From Prevotella sp. UBA6994 (GTDB lineage: Bacteria > Bacteroidota > Bacteroidia > Bacteroidales > Bacteroidaceae), in NCBI GenBank assembly GCA_002449845.1, contig DJXW01000016.1, forward strand, positions 350,120-414,119: a DNA stretch of 64,000 nt, written 5' to 3'. The translations under genes were made by a program, and so were the position numbers. Shown here piece after piece: positions 8,921 to 18,279 of this stretch; within the stretch, counting starts at the first letter, position 1; each line of letters starts with the position of its first letter. The notes beneath the pieces are model-generated. The model was not told the origin of the DNA. It ran no database searches and saw only the letters and a program-made list of their open reading frames with translations.

Positions 8921-11761
8921 TTATTTCACGATATACTTCTTGCCATTGTAGATATAGATACCCTTTGGCAAGTTCTGCAAGTTGTTGCCTACACGTGCAC
9001 CAGAGATACTATATACACCATCCATGGTCTTCTTGACAGGTACGAGGTCATCGGCAAACACGCCCTTCACACCCGTTACGAATGCATCGAAGTTGGCTGT
9101 TGCACGATTCAGCATCTTCAGCCACTTGGTCTGTGTAGCAGGATCATTCGTTGCAATAGCATCGATACAAGAGTTCACGGCATTGCGAACAATCTTTGGC
9201 TCGTTGTTGGTTTCAATAGCCTCTGGATCCAACAAACCAAGCTTGCTCTGTGCGTCAGCAACGGCAGCCTCTAATGTTGACTTCACAGTTGCTGCATAGT
9301 TGTTGTAGTTGCCGTAATAGTTAATCTTGTTGCTACCAAAAGCATAATTATTGCAAGTACCATCATGTGCCAAAGCATCCAAACCAAACTCATACTCAGT
9401 AGGAACATTATCGGTCTTGTTCAAAGTGATAACAAACCATTCGGGATAATCAATCACTCTATTGCCATCTGCAACCATTCTTCCATATCCCAATGTATCA
9501 ACATATACGTTATAGGTATGTATATCTATAGAGCCAATAGAATCTGGAGACTCAACAGCCTTTGCATAATATTTAATACCAGTAGGAGTTCCATAACCAG
9601 TATCGCGACTACCGTTCTCATTGTAAGCAAATGCTTGACAAATGAACTCGTATGCACCAGGAGTACTCAAAGTAACCTTTTGTGAAATCTTATTCATGGC
9701 ATTACCAGTCCAACCGCGCCAAGAAGAAATGCGTGAGCCACCCTCAAATGTATCAGATGCACCATATTGGAAGCAACCCTTAGCTTCACCTGGGTTCACT
9801 ACATCCCAACCAGTAGCTGAGAAGTACTTGGTGTTACCACCACTATATTGAGTGAAGTTAGGATTAACAATCTCTACAGGAGCTGCGTTAGTGTATGTTG
9901 CGGTAGAGAACTCGAAGTCTTTCTTTGTAGAAACGATATTGGCAAGAGCCTCCTCAAAGTTGGTCACATCCTCGTCAGAACGAGTTGCAGTAACACCATT
10001 GATCAGTGAGTTAGCACGGTCGATGGCAGCCTTGAATGCAGCCTTAGCTGTTGGGTCTGCACCAGCATTAGCAGGATTGTCGTATGAAGCCTGTGCATCT
10101 GGCATTACAGCAACGAGGTCTGTATAAGGCTTGTTGTAAGCATAGTAATTCTGGATGTCACCACGCATGTTACGCATGATCTCTGTCAGAGAGTCAGCTA
10201 CTTCCTGTGACTGAGGTGCTGCTACCATTGCAGCATAGTCAGCCTCATTCTTGTCGATACCAGTCTGCAAATCATCCTTACCCCATGGGAACTCAGCCTT
10301 TGGCTTGATGACGATAGCTGAATCGATCATCACACGAGCAGCATTGGCATTAGCCATGATGGTATTGTTGAGAATATAAGCAGCGATAGACTCGGCAGCA
10401 TCTGCACCTACCTTACGCAAGAATGGATTTGCGAGGTCGATCTGTCCACCAAGCTTGGTACCGTTAGTAAGTTGTGGATGATAGAAACCAACCTTCAAAG
10501 TCTCACCTTCCTTCAACTCACGAAGAATGTAATATGGTTGGTATTCACGCGTGTTGAGCGTACCGATTTCTACTGAATCCTCACCGAAGAAGAGTTTGCA
10601 ACCCTCTACTTGAGAATCATAGTTTGGAGTGTAGCGAAGAGCAGAGCTTGTACCAGCCATCACATATCCACGAACGTCAATCTTGAACATGTACTTACCT
10701 GCTGGCAATGCCTTCTCAATGTAAGCATATCCTGCGGCAAGGTCGTAAGAAGCCTGGATGTAATCGTATAACTTCTCTGGATCATAACTAGAACCTGTGC
10801 GGTGGAACCAACGTCCACTACCGCCCCAGTGCCAGTCACCAGAACCTGTAGAACCATTGCGAAGATCAGGCATAGCGGTAAACTTACCATTGGTAATGTT
10901 ACCACCTTCGATGAGGTCGTAAGAATTGATGTCTAAGTAAGAGTTAATCAATCCGTCATACTCGAACATGAATGATTCCATAGCAGCGGGATTGTCGAGG
11001 TCGATACCCAAAGCCTCACCATTACCAGATTGCAAGCAGTATTCCAAAGCCTCTGTAATAGCGGGAAGGTCTTCACCCTTTTCCGTGAAGTCCTCAATAG
11101 CGAGCAATTCCTTTGCCCATGCCAACTTGCGCTCAGCGATACGTGTATCATAAACACTCGTTACCTCACGAATCTCGATGTCAGTAATCACTGTCTCAGG
11201 AGCCAAGCGACCGATAGCCACGTTGATGTAACCATTAGAACCACCCGTTACGGTGTCGGTAAATGCAAAGTTGTACTCTGTCCACTCAGAACGGATAGCC
11301 TGTGTGGTAGCAACTTGCTGGAAGCGCTCGCCATCCTTCGTCATTGTACCATCAGCATTGGCGTAAACATCGATGTAGTTAGCACCGCCGTATGTTACTG
11401 AAGATGTCGTAGCATCGGTAGCCTTCACCTTGAGGCTAACGATATAAGTCTTGCTGGGCTCGAAAGGCACTGACTGGAAGATATAAGTACCAGTTTCACC
11501 GTCAGCGTTGGTCAAGCTCATCAAGATGTTTTGACCTTGAGGACCTTGTCCTTCCTCAATAGACCAAAAGTCTGGACTGATTGCCTGTCCTGCGGCATCA
11601 AGCCAAGAGTCATAAGAAGCGAAATTACCATTTTGAATGATATTGTCGCCAATAACCTTAAACTTCGCTTCCGTGGTAAATACATAATCACCGATGTTGG
11701 CGGCGAATGATGCACATACACTCATGAAAGCTACTAACGATAAGAGTAATCGCTTTTTCAT
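8921..11761 (-). CDS. Large secreted protein with T9SS-like C-terminal tail
   Basis: 946 residues. Signal peptide MKKRLLLSLVAFMSVCASFA. Two beta-sandwich-like modules near the N-terminus read NIIQNGNFASYDSWLDAAG and NITNGKFTAMPDLRNGS, the pattern of carbohydrate-binding-like jelly rolls; a third similar one starts VEIVNPNFTQYSGG near residue 630. Helical linkers lie between them. The last 35 residues (GVYSISGARVGNNL... ending GIYIYNGKKYIVK) have the shape of a type IX secretion sorting tail. No catalytic motif is recognised. A promoter lies at 11817-11824 and a terminator at 8869-8902, so it is probably monocistronic. Role: an exported or surface protein that may bind glycans (inference). Confidence 0.75.
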   Translation of the reverse strand: MKKRLLLSLVAFMSVCASFAANIGDYVFTTEAKFKVIGDNIIQNGNFASYDSWLDAAGQAISPDFWSIEEGQGPQGQNILMSLTNADGETGTYIFQSVPFEPSKTYIVSLKVKATDATTSSVTYGGANYIDVYANADGTMTKDGERFQQVATTQAIRSEWTEYNFAFTDTVTGGSNGYINVAIGRLAPETVITDIEIREVTSVYDTRIAERKLAWAKELLAIEDFTEKGEDLPAITEALEYCLQSGNGEALGIDLDNPAAMESFMFEYDGLINSYLDINSYDLIEGGNITNGKFTAMPDLRNGSTGSGDWHWGGSGRWFHRTGSSYDPEKLYDYIQASYDLAAGYAYIEKALPAGKYMFKIDVRGYVMAGTSSALRYTPNYDSQVEGCKLFFGEDSVEIGTLNTREYQPYYILRELKEGETLKVGFYHPQLTNGTKLGGQIDLANPFLRKVGADAAESIAAYILNNTIMANANAARVMIDSAIVIKPKAEFPWGKDDLQTGIDKNEADYAAMVAAPQSQEVADSLTEIMRNMRGDIQNYYAYNKPYTDLVAVMPDAQASYDNPANAGADPTAKAAFKAAIDRANSLINGVTATRSDEDVTNFEEALANIVSTKKDFEFSTATYTNAAPVEIVNPNFTQYSGGNTKYFSATGWDVVNPGEAKGCFQYGASDTFEGGSRISSWRGWTGNAMNKISQKVTLSTPGAYEFICQAFAYNENGSRDTGYGTPTGIKYYAKAVESPDSIGSIDIHTYNVYVDTLGYGRMVADGNRVIDYPEWFVITLNKTDNVPTEYEFGLDALAHDGTCNNYAFGSNKINYYGNYNNYAATVKSTLEAAVADAQSKLGLLDPEAIETNNEPKIVRNAVNSCIDAIATNDPATQTKWLKMLNRATANFDAFVTGVKGVFADDLVPVKKTMDGVYSISGARVGNNLQNLPKGIYIYNGKKYIVK

Positions 11762-11816
11762 AAATAAATGTTTTAGTTAATAAAATTATAAAAAGATTGT
11801 ATCATTTTCCAATTTG

Positions 11817-11824
11817 CAAAAATA
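11817..11824 (-). promoter_or_regulatory. Bacteroidetes -7 promoter element
   Basis: Reverse strand TATTTTTG (TAnnTTTG) lies about 55 bases upstream of the 11761 start, in the AT-rich gap 11762-11924. Confidence 0.55.
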
Positions 11825-11924
11825 AATATTTTATTTTAAATTTCAAACTTTCATGTTATTTAAATGATAATTCACACGTTTTTTATATGTAATTTATCAA
11901 AAATCATAGGATTACTGAATGAAA

Positions 11925-14888
11925 TCATGGAGCAAGTTTAGGCTTCAATTCATCAGGCGAATCCTTGGTAAACATGTTTACTGGGGGAGCCTCTTGCTCG
12001 AAGAGATGAGTGATTACACTGGGTTGTAACGTCAGTGATGGTTGGAAGGCATTGCTTTCCATATACTTCAAAATAGCATAGCGCATTTGTCGAGCCACAA
12101 TGCGTCTGTCCAAATCGTGAGAAATGTCCATCGTGGTCATCAACAACTTACCATTCAGTACATTGGCTTCAATCAACATTCCCAATTTTCTACTTACGTG
12201 CCACGTATCAATGGGTTGTACGATGGGTTGGTAATCAACAGGAAACTCTGAGAGATTCATCACCTGAGTCTTGTTGACAAGTTCCCACCATTGCAAATCC
12301 TGCCAATCATCCGTGGGGAAATTCTTGAAGATGGGATGTTTGTTTTGTATGTACGCTCCCGTGGTATGAGGAGGACGCATCTTAAACCAACTGGTATTCC
12401 AGAAAACGGGGAGATACGTGTGTTTCACGTCGTTGCCGTAGCGTACTTTTCCTGCAGCGGTAATCAACACCTTTCCACCTTTCTCCAATGTTTGAATAGC
12501 CTTGGCATCAAGGGAATCCGTGAGGTAGATTGAAGATTGAAGATTGAAAATTGAAGATTGAAGATTGGAGATTGAAGATTCATTGGGCGATGGATAAACC
12601 CAGAAATCCCAATGGTTCTTATAAGTCTCTTGCGTATTCAAGCAACGTACATTGACGCAGAGAGTCAGTTTGGTGGGTTGTTGGATTGAGGAAAGGGATG
12701 CTTTCACCTCACCTAAGGCGATGTTCTTGCCAACAGGAGCATTGCCTTTACACAACACACCTTGTAGATTCATCCCCTCTATCTGATAAGTCACTTCCAC
12801 TCCATCGTGTTGAGCATCTGCAGACAACAGTTCTGGCGATGTTTGATAGAGTTCTATGGGCACTTGAAGGGTTTCCGTATTCTCATAAACAAACTTGGGA
12901 AACTTTGCCAACGGTACAACTGGCGCACAGAACTCTCGCCATTCATCAGCATTGACATATCCTTTCTCTCGCCAAAACACATTCAATGGTCCAACCAAAG
13001 CCGTACCTTGTCCGCTATAATCATTCAATGCCAGCAACTGGAAACCTGCATAATCCTTGGTGCGAAGATTGCGTTCAATCTCATATTTATATGCCAATAC
13101 CTGTAGCTTTCCACTGGATTTCAAGAACTTCTCTGCCTGATTCTCCATTCCTCGGTCATGCAACAAGTCACGGAAAATCTCGAAGTTGCCTGGTTGATAG
13201 GCACAATGACGATATTGCTCTATCTCCTTGAAATCGGGAAAAGCACACCATTGTCCTTGCTCATGGGCAATGATAGGTGTCTGGTTGGGAAGAGAATCCT
13301 TGTAGTTACGTGGAAACTCGATGCCAGAGAAATAATCGTCAGCTGAAGAAGGAGCCTTTCTATCCCAGTCGAGTCCTCTTGCTCCACCTTTCACATGATA
13401 CTCTGAGCCAAAGTCCCAAGCCCATCCGCCACCGACAGAAGCACCACAATACACCTTCGTAGGATTGTATTCGCGCATGGTTTTTACCCAATCACGACAA
13501 TAGGGAACCCAATCGCCCGCTGGTTCGTTACCTGCTGCCATCATCACAAACGACGGATGGTTGCCGTAACGGTCAATTATCGCCTTGCCTTCATCTATGA
13601 GATACTGGTCAATAGCCATTCCTCTACGCAACTTAACTCCGTGGTTTGGCCAAGACGGACCTTCTGGTTGCAGATAGAATCCTATCCTGTCGGCTGCCTC
13701 AAATGCTGCCTCTGGCGGACAATACGAATGGAAACGGATATGGTTCAATCCGTATTCCTTGCATTTCTTGAACACTTTCAACCACGATTCCACATCCATA
13801 GGAGGATAGCCCGTTTCAGGGAAACAGCAATTCTCTACCGTTCCGCGAAGCCAAATGGGTTGGTTGTTGAGATAGAACTGTCGTCCATGAATGGAAATAT
13901 CACGCATTCCGAAGGTGGTACGTACCGTATCCTTGCCGTAAATCACGCTTAGCTGGTAATATTCGGGATGGAACTCACTCCACAGATGACAACTATCCGT
14001 CATGTCGAGTTCCATTTCAATCATACCACTATTGTCTTTCTTTCCGAAGAACATGGCTCCTTCCGACTTGACCACGTGCTTTTTGGTACTATTAACCAAT
14101 TCTGCTTGAATATGTACGGAAGCCGAAGAACGCCCCTTGATTTTGCGTTGACCAAGCGTAGGCGTATAATCGTTCATGATGAGACGCAAGATTGCCTTGT
14201 GGTGAGCCACATCGGGAAAAACGTCGATTCGCTCCACAAAGCATTTAGGCTTGGCTTGCAACTGAATCTTTCCCACCATTCCGTTCCAGTTTCCCTGTGT
14301 CTGGTCGGTCACACTATGAGAGTCTTGTCCTACACAAACATTCTCTATCCCATTGTAAACCTTAATCGCAATGACATTTTCCTGACCTACAAGAACGTAA
14401 GGAGTAATGTCAAACTCATGGGGAACGCTGAGCGACATCTCATGACCAACCTCATTGCCATTGACAAACACGGTGGTTTCGATGTGTGGACGTTCCAAAT
14501 ACAAGATTACGCGATTCTTTTTCCACGTCTTGGGAATGGTCACCGTCTTCCGATACCATGCCGTTCCGACGTATTGTCGGGAAGGAGTAAGGAAGAAAGG
14601 AAACTTCATTTGTCCCTCTATCCGATAACGTTCCATGTAGGGATTGAAATAGAAAGACGAATCGTAGAGCGACCCTGTCCATTGGGTATTGACAGATACG
14701 ATGTTGCCTTTTCCGTTTGTCAGCATGGAACCTGGCAATTGGATATGGTCTTGATAAGTGGCGGTGGGAGTTGACTCACCTTGTTGAAATTCCCATTGCC
14801 CACGTAAGTCTATCGTGGTTTGTGCCTGAGCTTGTAAGGAAAGCATCATACAAGCGGCAAAGAATAGGTGTTTAAAATGTAGCTTCAT
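11925..14888 (-). CDS. Glycoside hydrolase family 2 enzyme (beta-galactosidase-like)
   Basis: 987 residues from the ATG at 14888, giving the signal peptide MKLHFKHLFFAACMMLSL...QAQA. The ATG at 14942, which overlaps the GH35 stop as ATGA, is possible but would place 18 residues before the signal. Domain order is GH2 sugar-binding (TTIDLRGQWEF onward), Ig-like, then a TIM barrel. The putative acid/base Glu lies in MMAAGNEPAGDW and the nucleophile Glu in IIAHEQGQW. The C-terminal region ends with LMTTMDISHDLDRRI. The enzyme would remove terminal beta-linked sugars in the periplasm or at the surface; the exact sugar is not determinable. An in-frame array of 7-bp repeats (12528-12580) encodes a low-complexity linker. 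Last gene of the manC-gmd-fcl-GH35-GH2 run. Confidence 0.88.
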   Translation of the reverse strand: MKLHFKHLFFAACMMLSLQAQAQTTIDLRGQWEFQQGESTPTATYQDHIQLPGSMLTNGKGNIVSVNTQWTGSLYDSSFYFNPYMERYRIEGQMKFPFFLTPSRQYVGTAWYRKTVTIPKTWKKNRVILYLERPHIETTVFVNGNEVGHEMSLSVPHEFDITPYVLVGQENVIAIKVYNGIENVCVGQDSHSVTDQTQGNWNGMVGKIQLQAKPKCFVERIDVFPDVAHHKAILRLIMNDYTPTLGQRKIKGRSSASVHIQAELVNSTKKHVVKSEGAMFFGKKDNSGMIEMELDMTDSCHLWSEFHPEYYQLSVIYGKDTVRTTFGMRDISIHGRQFYLNNQPIWLRGTVENCCFPETGYPPMDVESWLKVFKKCKEYGLNHIRFHSYCPPEAAFEAADRIGFYLQPEGPSWPNHGVKLRRGMAIDQYLIDEGKAIIDRYGNHPSFVMMAAGNEPAGDWVPYCRDWVKTMREYNPTKVYCGASVGGGWAWDFGSEYHVKGGARGLDWDRKAPSSADDYFSGIEFPRNYKDSLPNQTPIIAHEQGQWCAFPDFKEIEQYRHCAYQPGNFEIFRDLLHDRGMENQAEKFLKSSGKLQVLAYKYEIERNLRTKDYAGFQLLALNDYSGQGTALVGPLNVFWREKGYVNADEWREFCAPVVPLAKFPKFVYENTETLQVPIELYQTSPELLSADAQHDGVEVTYQIEGMNLQGVLCKGNAPVGKNIALGEVKASLSSIQQPTKLTLCVNVRCLNTQETYKNHWDFWVYPSPNESSISNLQSSIFNLQSSIYLTDSLDAKAIQTLEKGGKVLITAAGKVRYGNDVKHTYLPVFWNTSWFKMRPPHTTGAYIQNKHPIFKNFPTDDWQDLQWWELVNKTQVMNLSEFPVDYQPIVQPIDTWHVSRKLGMLIEANVLNGKLLMTTMDISHDLDRRIVARQMRYAILKYMESNAFQPSLTLQPSVITHLFEQEAPPVNMFTKDSPDELKPKLAP
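11968..11981. repeat. GTAAACA/TGTTTAC palindrome near the GH2 3' end
   Basis: GTAAACATGTTTAC is a perfect 14-bp palindrome inside the last codons of the GH2 gene, 43 bases before its stop. It shares its arms with four related sites at 14901, 14945, 20634 and 20678. Confidence 0.6.
12528..12580. repeat. In-frame heptanucleotide tandem repeat (GATTGAA)n inside the GH2 gene
   Basis: Seven consecutive 7-bp units: GATTGAA x3, AATTGAA, GATTGAA, GATTGGA, GATTGAA, then a partial unit. Read on the coding strand, 21 bp encode the 7-residue period SSIFNLQ, seen as SSISNLQSSIFNLQSSIY. No frame is lost across the array. Confidence 0.95.
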
Positions 14889-14900
14889 GGTTTGTATTTG

Positions 14901-14917
14901 GTAAACATGGTGTTTGA
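14901..14917. repeat. GTAAACA-TGG-TGTTTGA site between GH35 and GH2
   Basis: Imperfect inverted repeat just upstream of the GH2 start at 14888; the left arm and the TGG spacer match the copies at 20634 and 20678. Confidence 0.5.
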
Positions 14918-14938
14918 GGTTCGTAAAGGATATGTTTG

Positions 14939-16963
14939 TCATGGGTAAACAATATGTTTAATCGCCACAACCCTCTCCCCTACCGACGTATCGGCTTCCT
15001 TGGGGAAATAGACAGGTTCGTTTGCCTGCATGGGAAGAATGCGTAGCTCTAACGTATGTACGTCTTTTGGAAGTCGCCAAAGTCCGTAATAGAAGTTCTT
15101 TCCGTTATAGAAATTGTCTGCAACCAACTTTCCTCCTGCATATAGACGTGCGCAATCGCCTTGGTATTGAATCTCCATCAATCCCTTATCATCGGCAGTA
15201 ATGTCAATCTGATACACGGCAGCCTGTCGGTAATCATCGTCTGTGGGAGCCTCAGCAACCTTGGCTGGTCCTTTGACGATTTGTCTCTGCGTTCCCGCTT
15301 CCTTCAGTTTCTTCCACGACATTTCAGATTGTTGCACATTGGGGGAATGGTTTTCCAAGAACAATCGTTGTGCCTCTTCCTCATTGAGCAGATAGATATT
15401 CTTGTAAATGGGCTTTGCCAATCCTTTTGGCTTGAGATTTTTCATCAACCGATTGCCCACCTTGAGTTCAGTTGGAACACCTTTTACTTGCATCAAGTAG
15501 ATATTTCCGTTTCGCTTCCTCACCAACTGAGCGGTAGAATACGTGATTCCTTCTACGTTGACGGGGAAGATAGCCACGCAACTCGCAGGAATGGTCATGG
15601 GTTTGCTTGGGAAACGAATGCCACAAACATCAAACTGTATGTTTTTCTTGGCTGTCAGATTGGCAAATCGCTCATAGTTGTTAACGAAGACGAAACCGCT
15701 TTGAGCTGATGAACGATAGCTCCAACGTAAATAACTGTCATCGTGCTTCACAGATTCCTTATCTGCACAAGGGAAAGAAGCATTCATGGGAGCCAACGTC
15801 TCACCGAAATCCTGCATGAAAAGATGAAGTGGACGAAGGGTATAATAGGTGGGATTCAGTTGTCCGAACTCTCCTAACGGAGCCTGAAACTCATAGCTTT
15901 TCACGGGAAGGTCGTTGTTGGCTGTTCCCAAAGTGTGTTGCGTTTCGTTCAACGTGGTGTTTCCTTCGGGATTCGTTCCTCCATGATACATGTAATAACC
16001 CAACAAATTGCTTCCTGAACCCAACTTCACCACAGCCATCGACAAGGCATCTATCGGGTACATATACACACGACGATGATAACTGGTGACCATTCCACCC
16101 CCTAACTCACACGTGAAATAGGGATAATCATGGTCGCTCTTGGAAATATGTTCTTCTTGCTTGCCCAACAAATCGGTTCCAATGGCAGTAGAACTACGGA
16201 ATGCCTTGAAGTGAAATGCTTTCCAATAATTGCCAACACCCTCTTTGACTTCCTTATCCCAGAATCCATCGGCGTAATCTCCATAGAGAGGAATCATCTC
16301 ACCATAAGGTACGGGAGTACGCAACTCTGGCCATCCGGTTCGTGTAAAGAACGGTAAGTCGTAGCCAATGCGTAGAGCTATCTTCTTCAAAGACATCAGA
16401 TAGGAACTGTGACCACGGTATTCGTTGTCAAACTGACAGGCAATGACGGGTCCTCCATCTTTCCATTGCAAGCCTTGAACCTGCGTGAAGATTTGCCGAT
16501 AGAGGCGTTCGGTATAGAAAAGAAAGGTGCTGTCTTCGCTTCTCATCTTACATCCCTTGGAGAAAAGCCAATCGGGAATACCTCCATTGCGCACTTCACC
16601 ATGACAAAACGGTCCTAACCGAAGAACCACAGGCAACTGTTGCTCCTTGCAAAGTTCGATGAAACGCCGCAAATTGCGTTGTCCGCTCCAATTAAACACG
16701 CCTTCTGTTTCCTCGATATGATTCCAAAAGACATAAGTAGCGATGATGGTCACACCTCCATCCTTCATCTTTTTCAATTCGGTTTGCCACTCGCCTTCGG
16801 GTAAACGTGAATAATGGATTTCTCCCATCACAGGAACGATGCGCTTACCATCCATGATTAAACTCTGAGAATCCCACGTAACGGTGGGCGACTGGGCAAA
16901 AGCGTGATTGACAAACAAGCAAGACAACAACAGAAAAAGGGCAGACAAACGATGTACCATCAT
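14939..16963 (-). CDS. Glycoside hydrolase family 35 beta-galactosidase
   Basis: 674 residues with a signal peptide ending NHAFAQ. GH35 landmarks in order: VMGEIHYSRLPEGEW near residue 45, TYVFWNHIEETEG, LRLGPFCHGEVRNGGIP near residue 115, CQFDNEY near residue 180 (acid/base Glu of the NEY motif), ELGGG near residue 290 (nucleophile Glu), and YYMYHGGTNPEG. The C-terminal third holds beta-sandwich domains. It should hydrolyse terminal non-reducing beta-galactosides in the envelope. The gene starts 19 bases after the fcl stop and ends overlapping a possible GH2 start (ATGA), so it is placed in the same operon as GDP-fucose synthesis and GH2. Confidence 0.92.
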   Translation of the reverse strand: MMVHRLSALFLLLSCLFVNHAFAQSPTVTWDSQSLIMDGKRIVPVMGEIHYSRLPEGEWQTELKKMKDGGVTIIATYVFWNHIEETEGVFNWSGQRNLRRFIELCKEQQLPVVLRLGPFCHGEVRNGGIPDWLFSKGCKMRSEDSTFLFYTERLYRQIFTQVQGLQWKDGGPVIACQFDNEYRGHSSYLMSLKKIALRIGYDLPFFTRTGWPELRTPVPYGEMIPLYGDYADGFWDKEVKEGVGNYWKAFHFKAFRSSTAIGTDLLGKQEEHISKSDHDYPYFTCELGGGMVTSYHRRVYMYPIDALSMAVVKLGSGSNLLGYYMYHGGTNPEGNTTLNETQHTLGTANNDLPVKSYEFQAPLGEFGQLNPTYYTLRPLHLFMQDFGETLAPMNASFPCADKESVKHDDSYLRWSYRSSAQSGFVFVNNYERFANLTAKKNIQFDVCGIRFPSKPMTIPASCVAIFPVNVEGITYSTAQLVRKRNGNIYLMQVKGVPTELKVGNRLMKNLKPKGLAKPIYKNIYLLNEEEAQRLFLENHSPNVQQSEMSWKKLKEAGTQRQIVKGPAKVAEAPTDDDYRQAAVYQIDITADDKGLMEIQYQGDCARLYAGGKLVADNFYNGKNFYYGLWRLPKDVHTLELRILPMQANEPVYFPKEADTSVGERVVAIKHIVYP
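14945..14961. repeat. GTAAACA-ATA-TGTTTAA site at the GH35 3' end
   Basis: Inverted repeat within the last codons of the GH35 gene, whose stop lies at 14939-14941. Related to the site at 14901. Confidence 0.5.
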
Positions 16964-16982
16964 CTTTATTTCAAATAAAAAG

Positions 16983-18272
16983 TTAGTTATTCAAATACCA
17001 TTCATAGAGTTTTTTCACGCCTTCCTCTATCTCTACGTGATGAGTCCATCCCAAAGAATGCAACTTGCTCACGTCAATGAGTTTGCGAGGCGTACCGTCT
17101 GGCTTGGAAGAATCAAACTCCACTTCTCCCTCAAAGCCAATCGTAGAAACGACCAATTGCGTCAACTCACGTATGGTGAGTTCTTTTCCTGTTCCCACAT
17201 TGATGTGACAGTTTCGTATCTCTCCCAATGAGGGAATGGCTCCACCACGTCCTTCACTATGATTGCGGTCAACTACGCCCGACGCACTTGTTCCATAGAA
17301 AACGCTGGAGTATTTCTCGATTCCGATAATATCGCTGAAGTTAACGTTGAGCAATAAGTGAACACAGGCATCAGCCATGTCCTCACTCCAAAGAAACTCT
17401 CTCAGTGGTTTTCCTGTTCCCCATAGCACCACCTTATTATTATATATACCATAATGAGCGAGTGCCTTGAGAATTTCTTCTTTTGTAAATGAAGAATGAA
17501 GAATGAAGAATGAAGAATTGTTGGATGGAGTTTCTTTCTCGCAAGAGTTGATTGATGAAGCAGTGTTAGATGAATCCTTGTCATTCAGACGTGATTCTTC
17601 ATCCTTCAATCTACATTCTTCATTCAACTCCTCGATGGGTCTTTTCTCCAAATCCCTACATATTGCCTCCCAGTTTTCATCATGTATCATCTTCGCTAGG
17701 TAAACCTTTCGCATGATGGCAGGCATTACATGAGAGTTTTTAAGATGGAAATTGTCATTGGGACCATAGAGATTGGTAGGCATTACGGCAATGTAATTCG
17801 TACCGTATTGCAAGTTATAACTCTCGCACATCTTCAATCCGGCAATCTTGGCAATGGCGTATTCCTCATTGGTATATTCCAATGGCGAGGTGAGCAGTGC
17901 GTCTTCCTTCATCGGTTGTGGGGCATTCTTGGGATAGATACACGTGCTTCCCAAGAAGAGCAACTTCTTCACACCATGTGCGTAAGCCTCGCTGATGACA
18001 TTGCATTGTATCTTCATGTTCTGCATGATGAAATCTGCACGATACAAAGAGTTTGCCATGATTCCGCCAACAAAAGCTGCCGCCAACACAACGGCGTCTG
18101 GACGTTCTTCATCGAAGAACTTTCTCACTGCCACTTGGTCTGTTAAGTCGAGCTCTCGATGAGACTTACCGACCAGGTTCTCATATCCTCTCGCCTTGAG
18201 GTTATTCCAAATAGCGGAACCCACAAGGCCGTGGTGTCCCGCTACATATATCTTTGAATTTTTGTCTAACAT
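16983..18272 (-). CDS. fcl: GDP-L-fucose synthase with an inserted segment
   Basis: 429 residues from the ATG at 18272 (a GTG frame extends two codons upstream). An NAD(P)-binding Rossmann start is seen in KIYVAGHHGLVGSAIW; the short-chain dehydrogenase catalytic set appears as GSTCIYP (Ser) and YAIAKIAG (YxxxK). It performs the epimerase/reductase step from GDP-4-keto-6-deoxy-mannose to GDP-L-fucose. The enzyme is normally about 320-360 residues; the excess is explained by two internal segments: a Ser/Asn-rich one encoded by 17488-17628, bounded by heptad repeats, and a second of about 30 residues (SSVFYGTSASGVVDRNHSEG) before the conserved RNCHINVGTGKE. It begins 7 bases after the gmd stop. 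Activity is probably retained because both insertions are in frame and the core motifs are intact. Confidence 0.9.
   Translation of the reverse strand: MLDKNSKIYVAGHHGLVGSAIWNNLKARGYENLVGKSHRELDLTDQVAVRKFFDEERPDAVVLAAAFVGGIMANSLYRADFIMQNMKIQCNVISEAYAHGVKKLLFLGSTCIYPKNAPQPMKEDALLTSPLEYTNEEYAIAKIAGLKMCESYNLQYGTNYIAVMPTNLYGPNDNFHLKNSHVMPAIMRKVYLAKMIHDENWEAICRDLEKRPIEELNEECRLKDEESRLNDKDSSNTASSINSCEKETPSNNSSFFILHSSFTKEEILKALAHYGIYNNKVVLWGTGKPLREFLWSEDMADACVHLLLNVNFSDIIGIEKYSSVFYGTSASGVVDRNHSEGRGGAIPSLGEIRNCHINVGTGKELTIRELTQLVVSTIGFEGEVEFDSSKPDGTPRKLIDVSKLHSLGWTHHVEIEEGVKKLYEWYLNN
17488..17628. repeat. 141-bp in-frame insertion in fcl bounded by inverted heptad repeats
   Basis: Left end: four exact AATGAAG units (17488-17515) plus a partial one. 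Right end: five degenerate units in the opposite sense, ATTCTTC, ATCCTTC, AATCTAC, ATTCTTC, ATTCAAC (17594-17628). The whole is 141 bp, 47 codons, and encodes a Ser/Asn/Glu-rich loop including SSFFILHSSF. The boundary was set by where heptads begin and end. Confidence 0.8.
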
Positions 18273-18279
18273 ATACACA

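Noticed and set aside
14888..14942. GH2 start at 14942 (ATGA overlap with GH35)
   Set aside because: It would place 18 residues before a good signal peptide; 14888 is preferred, though the overlap start cannot be excluded.
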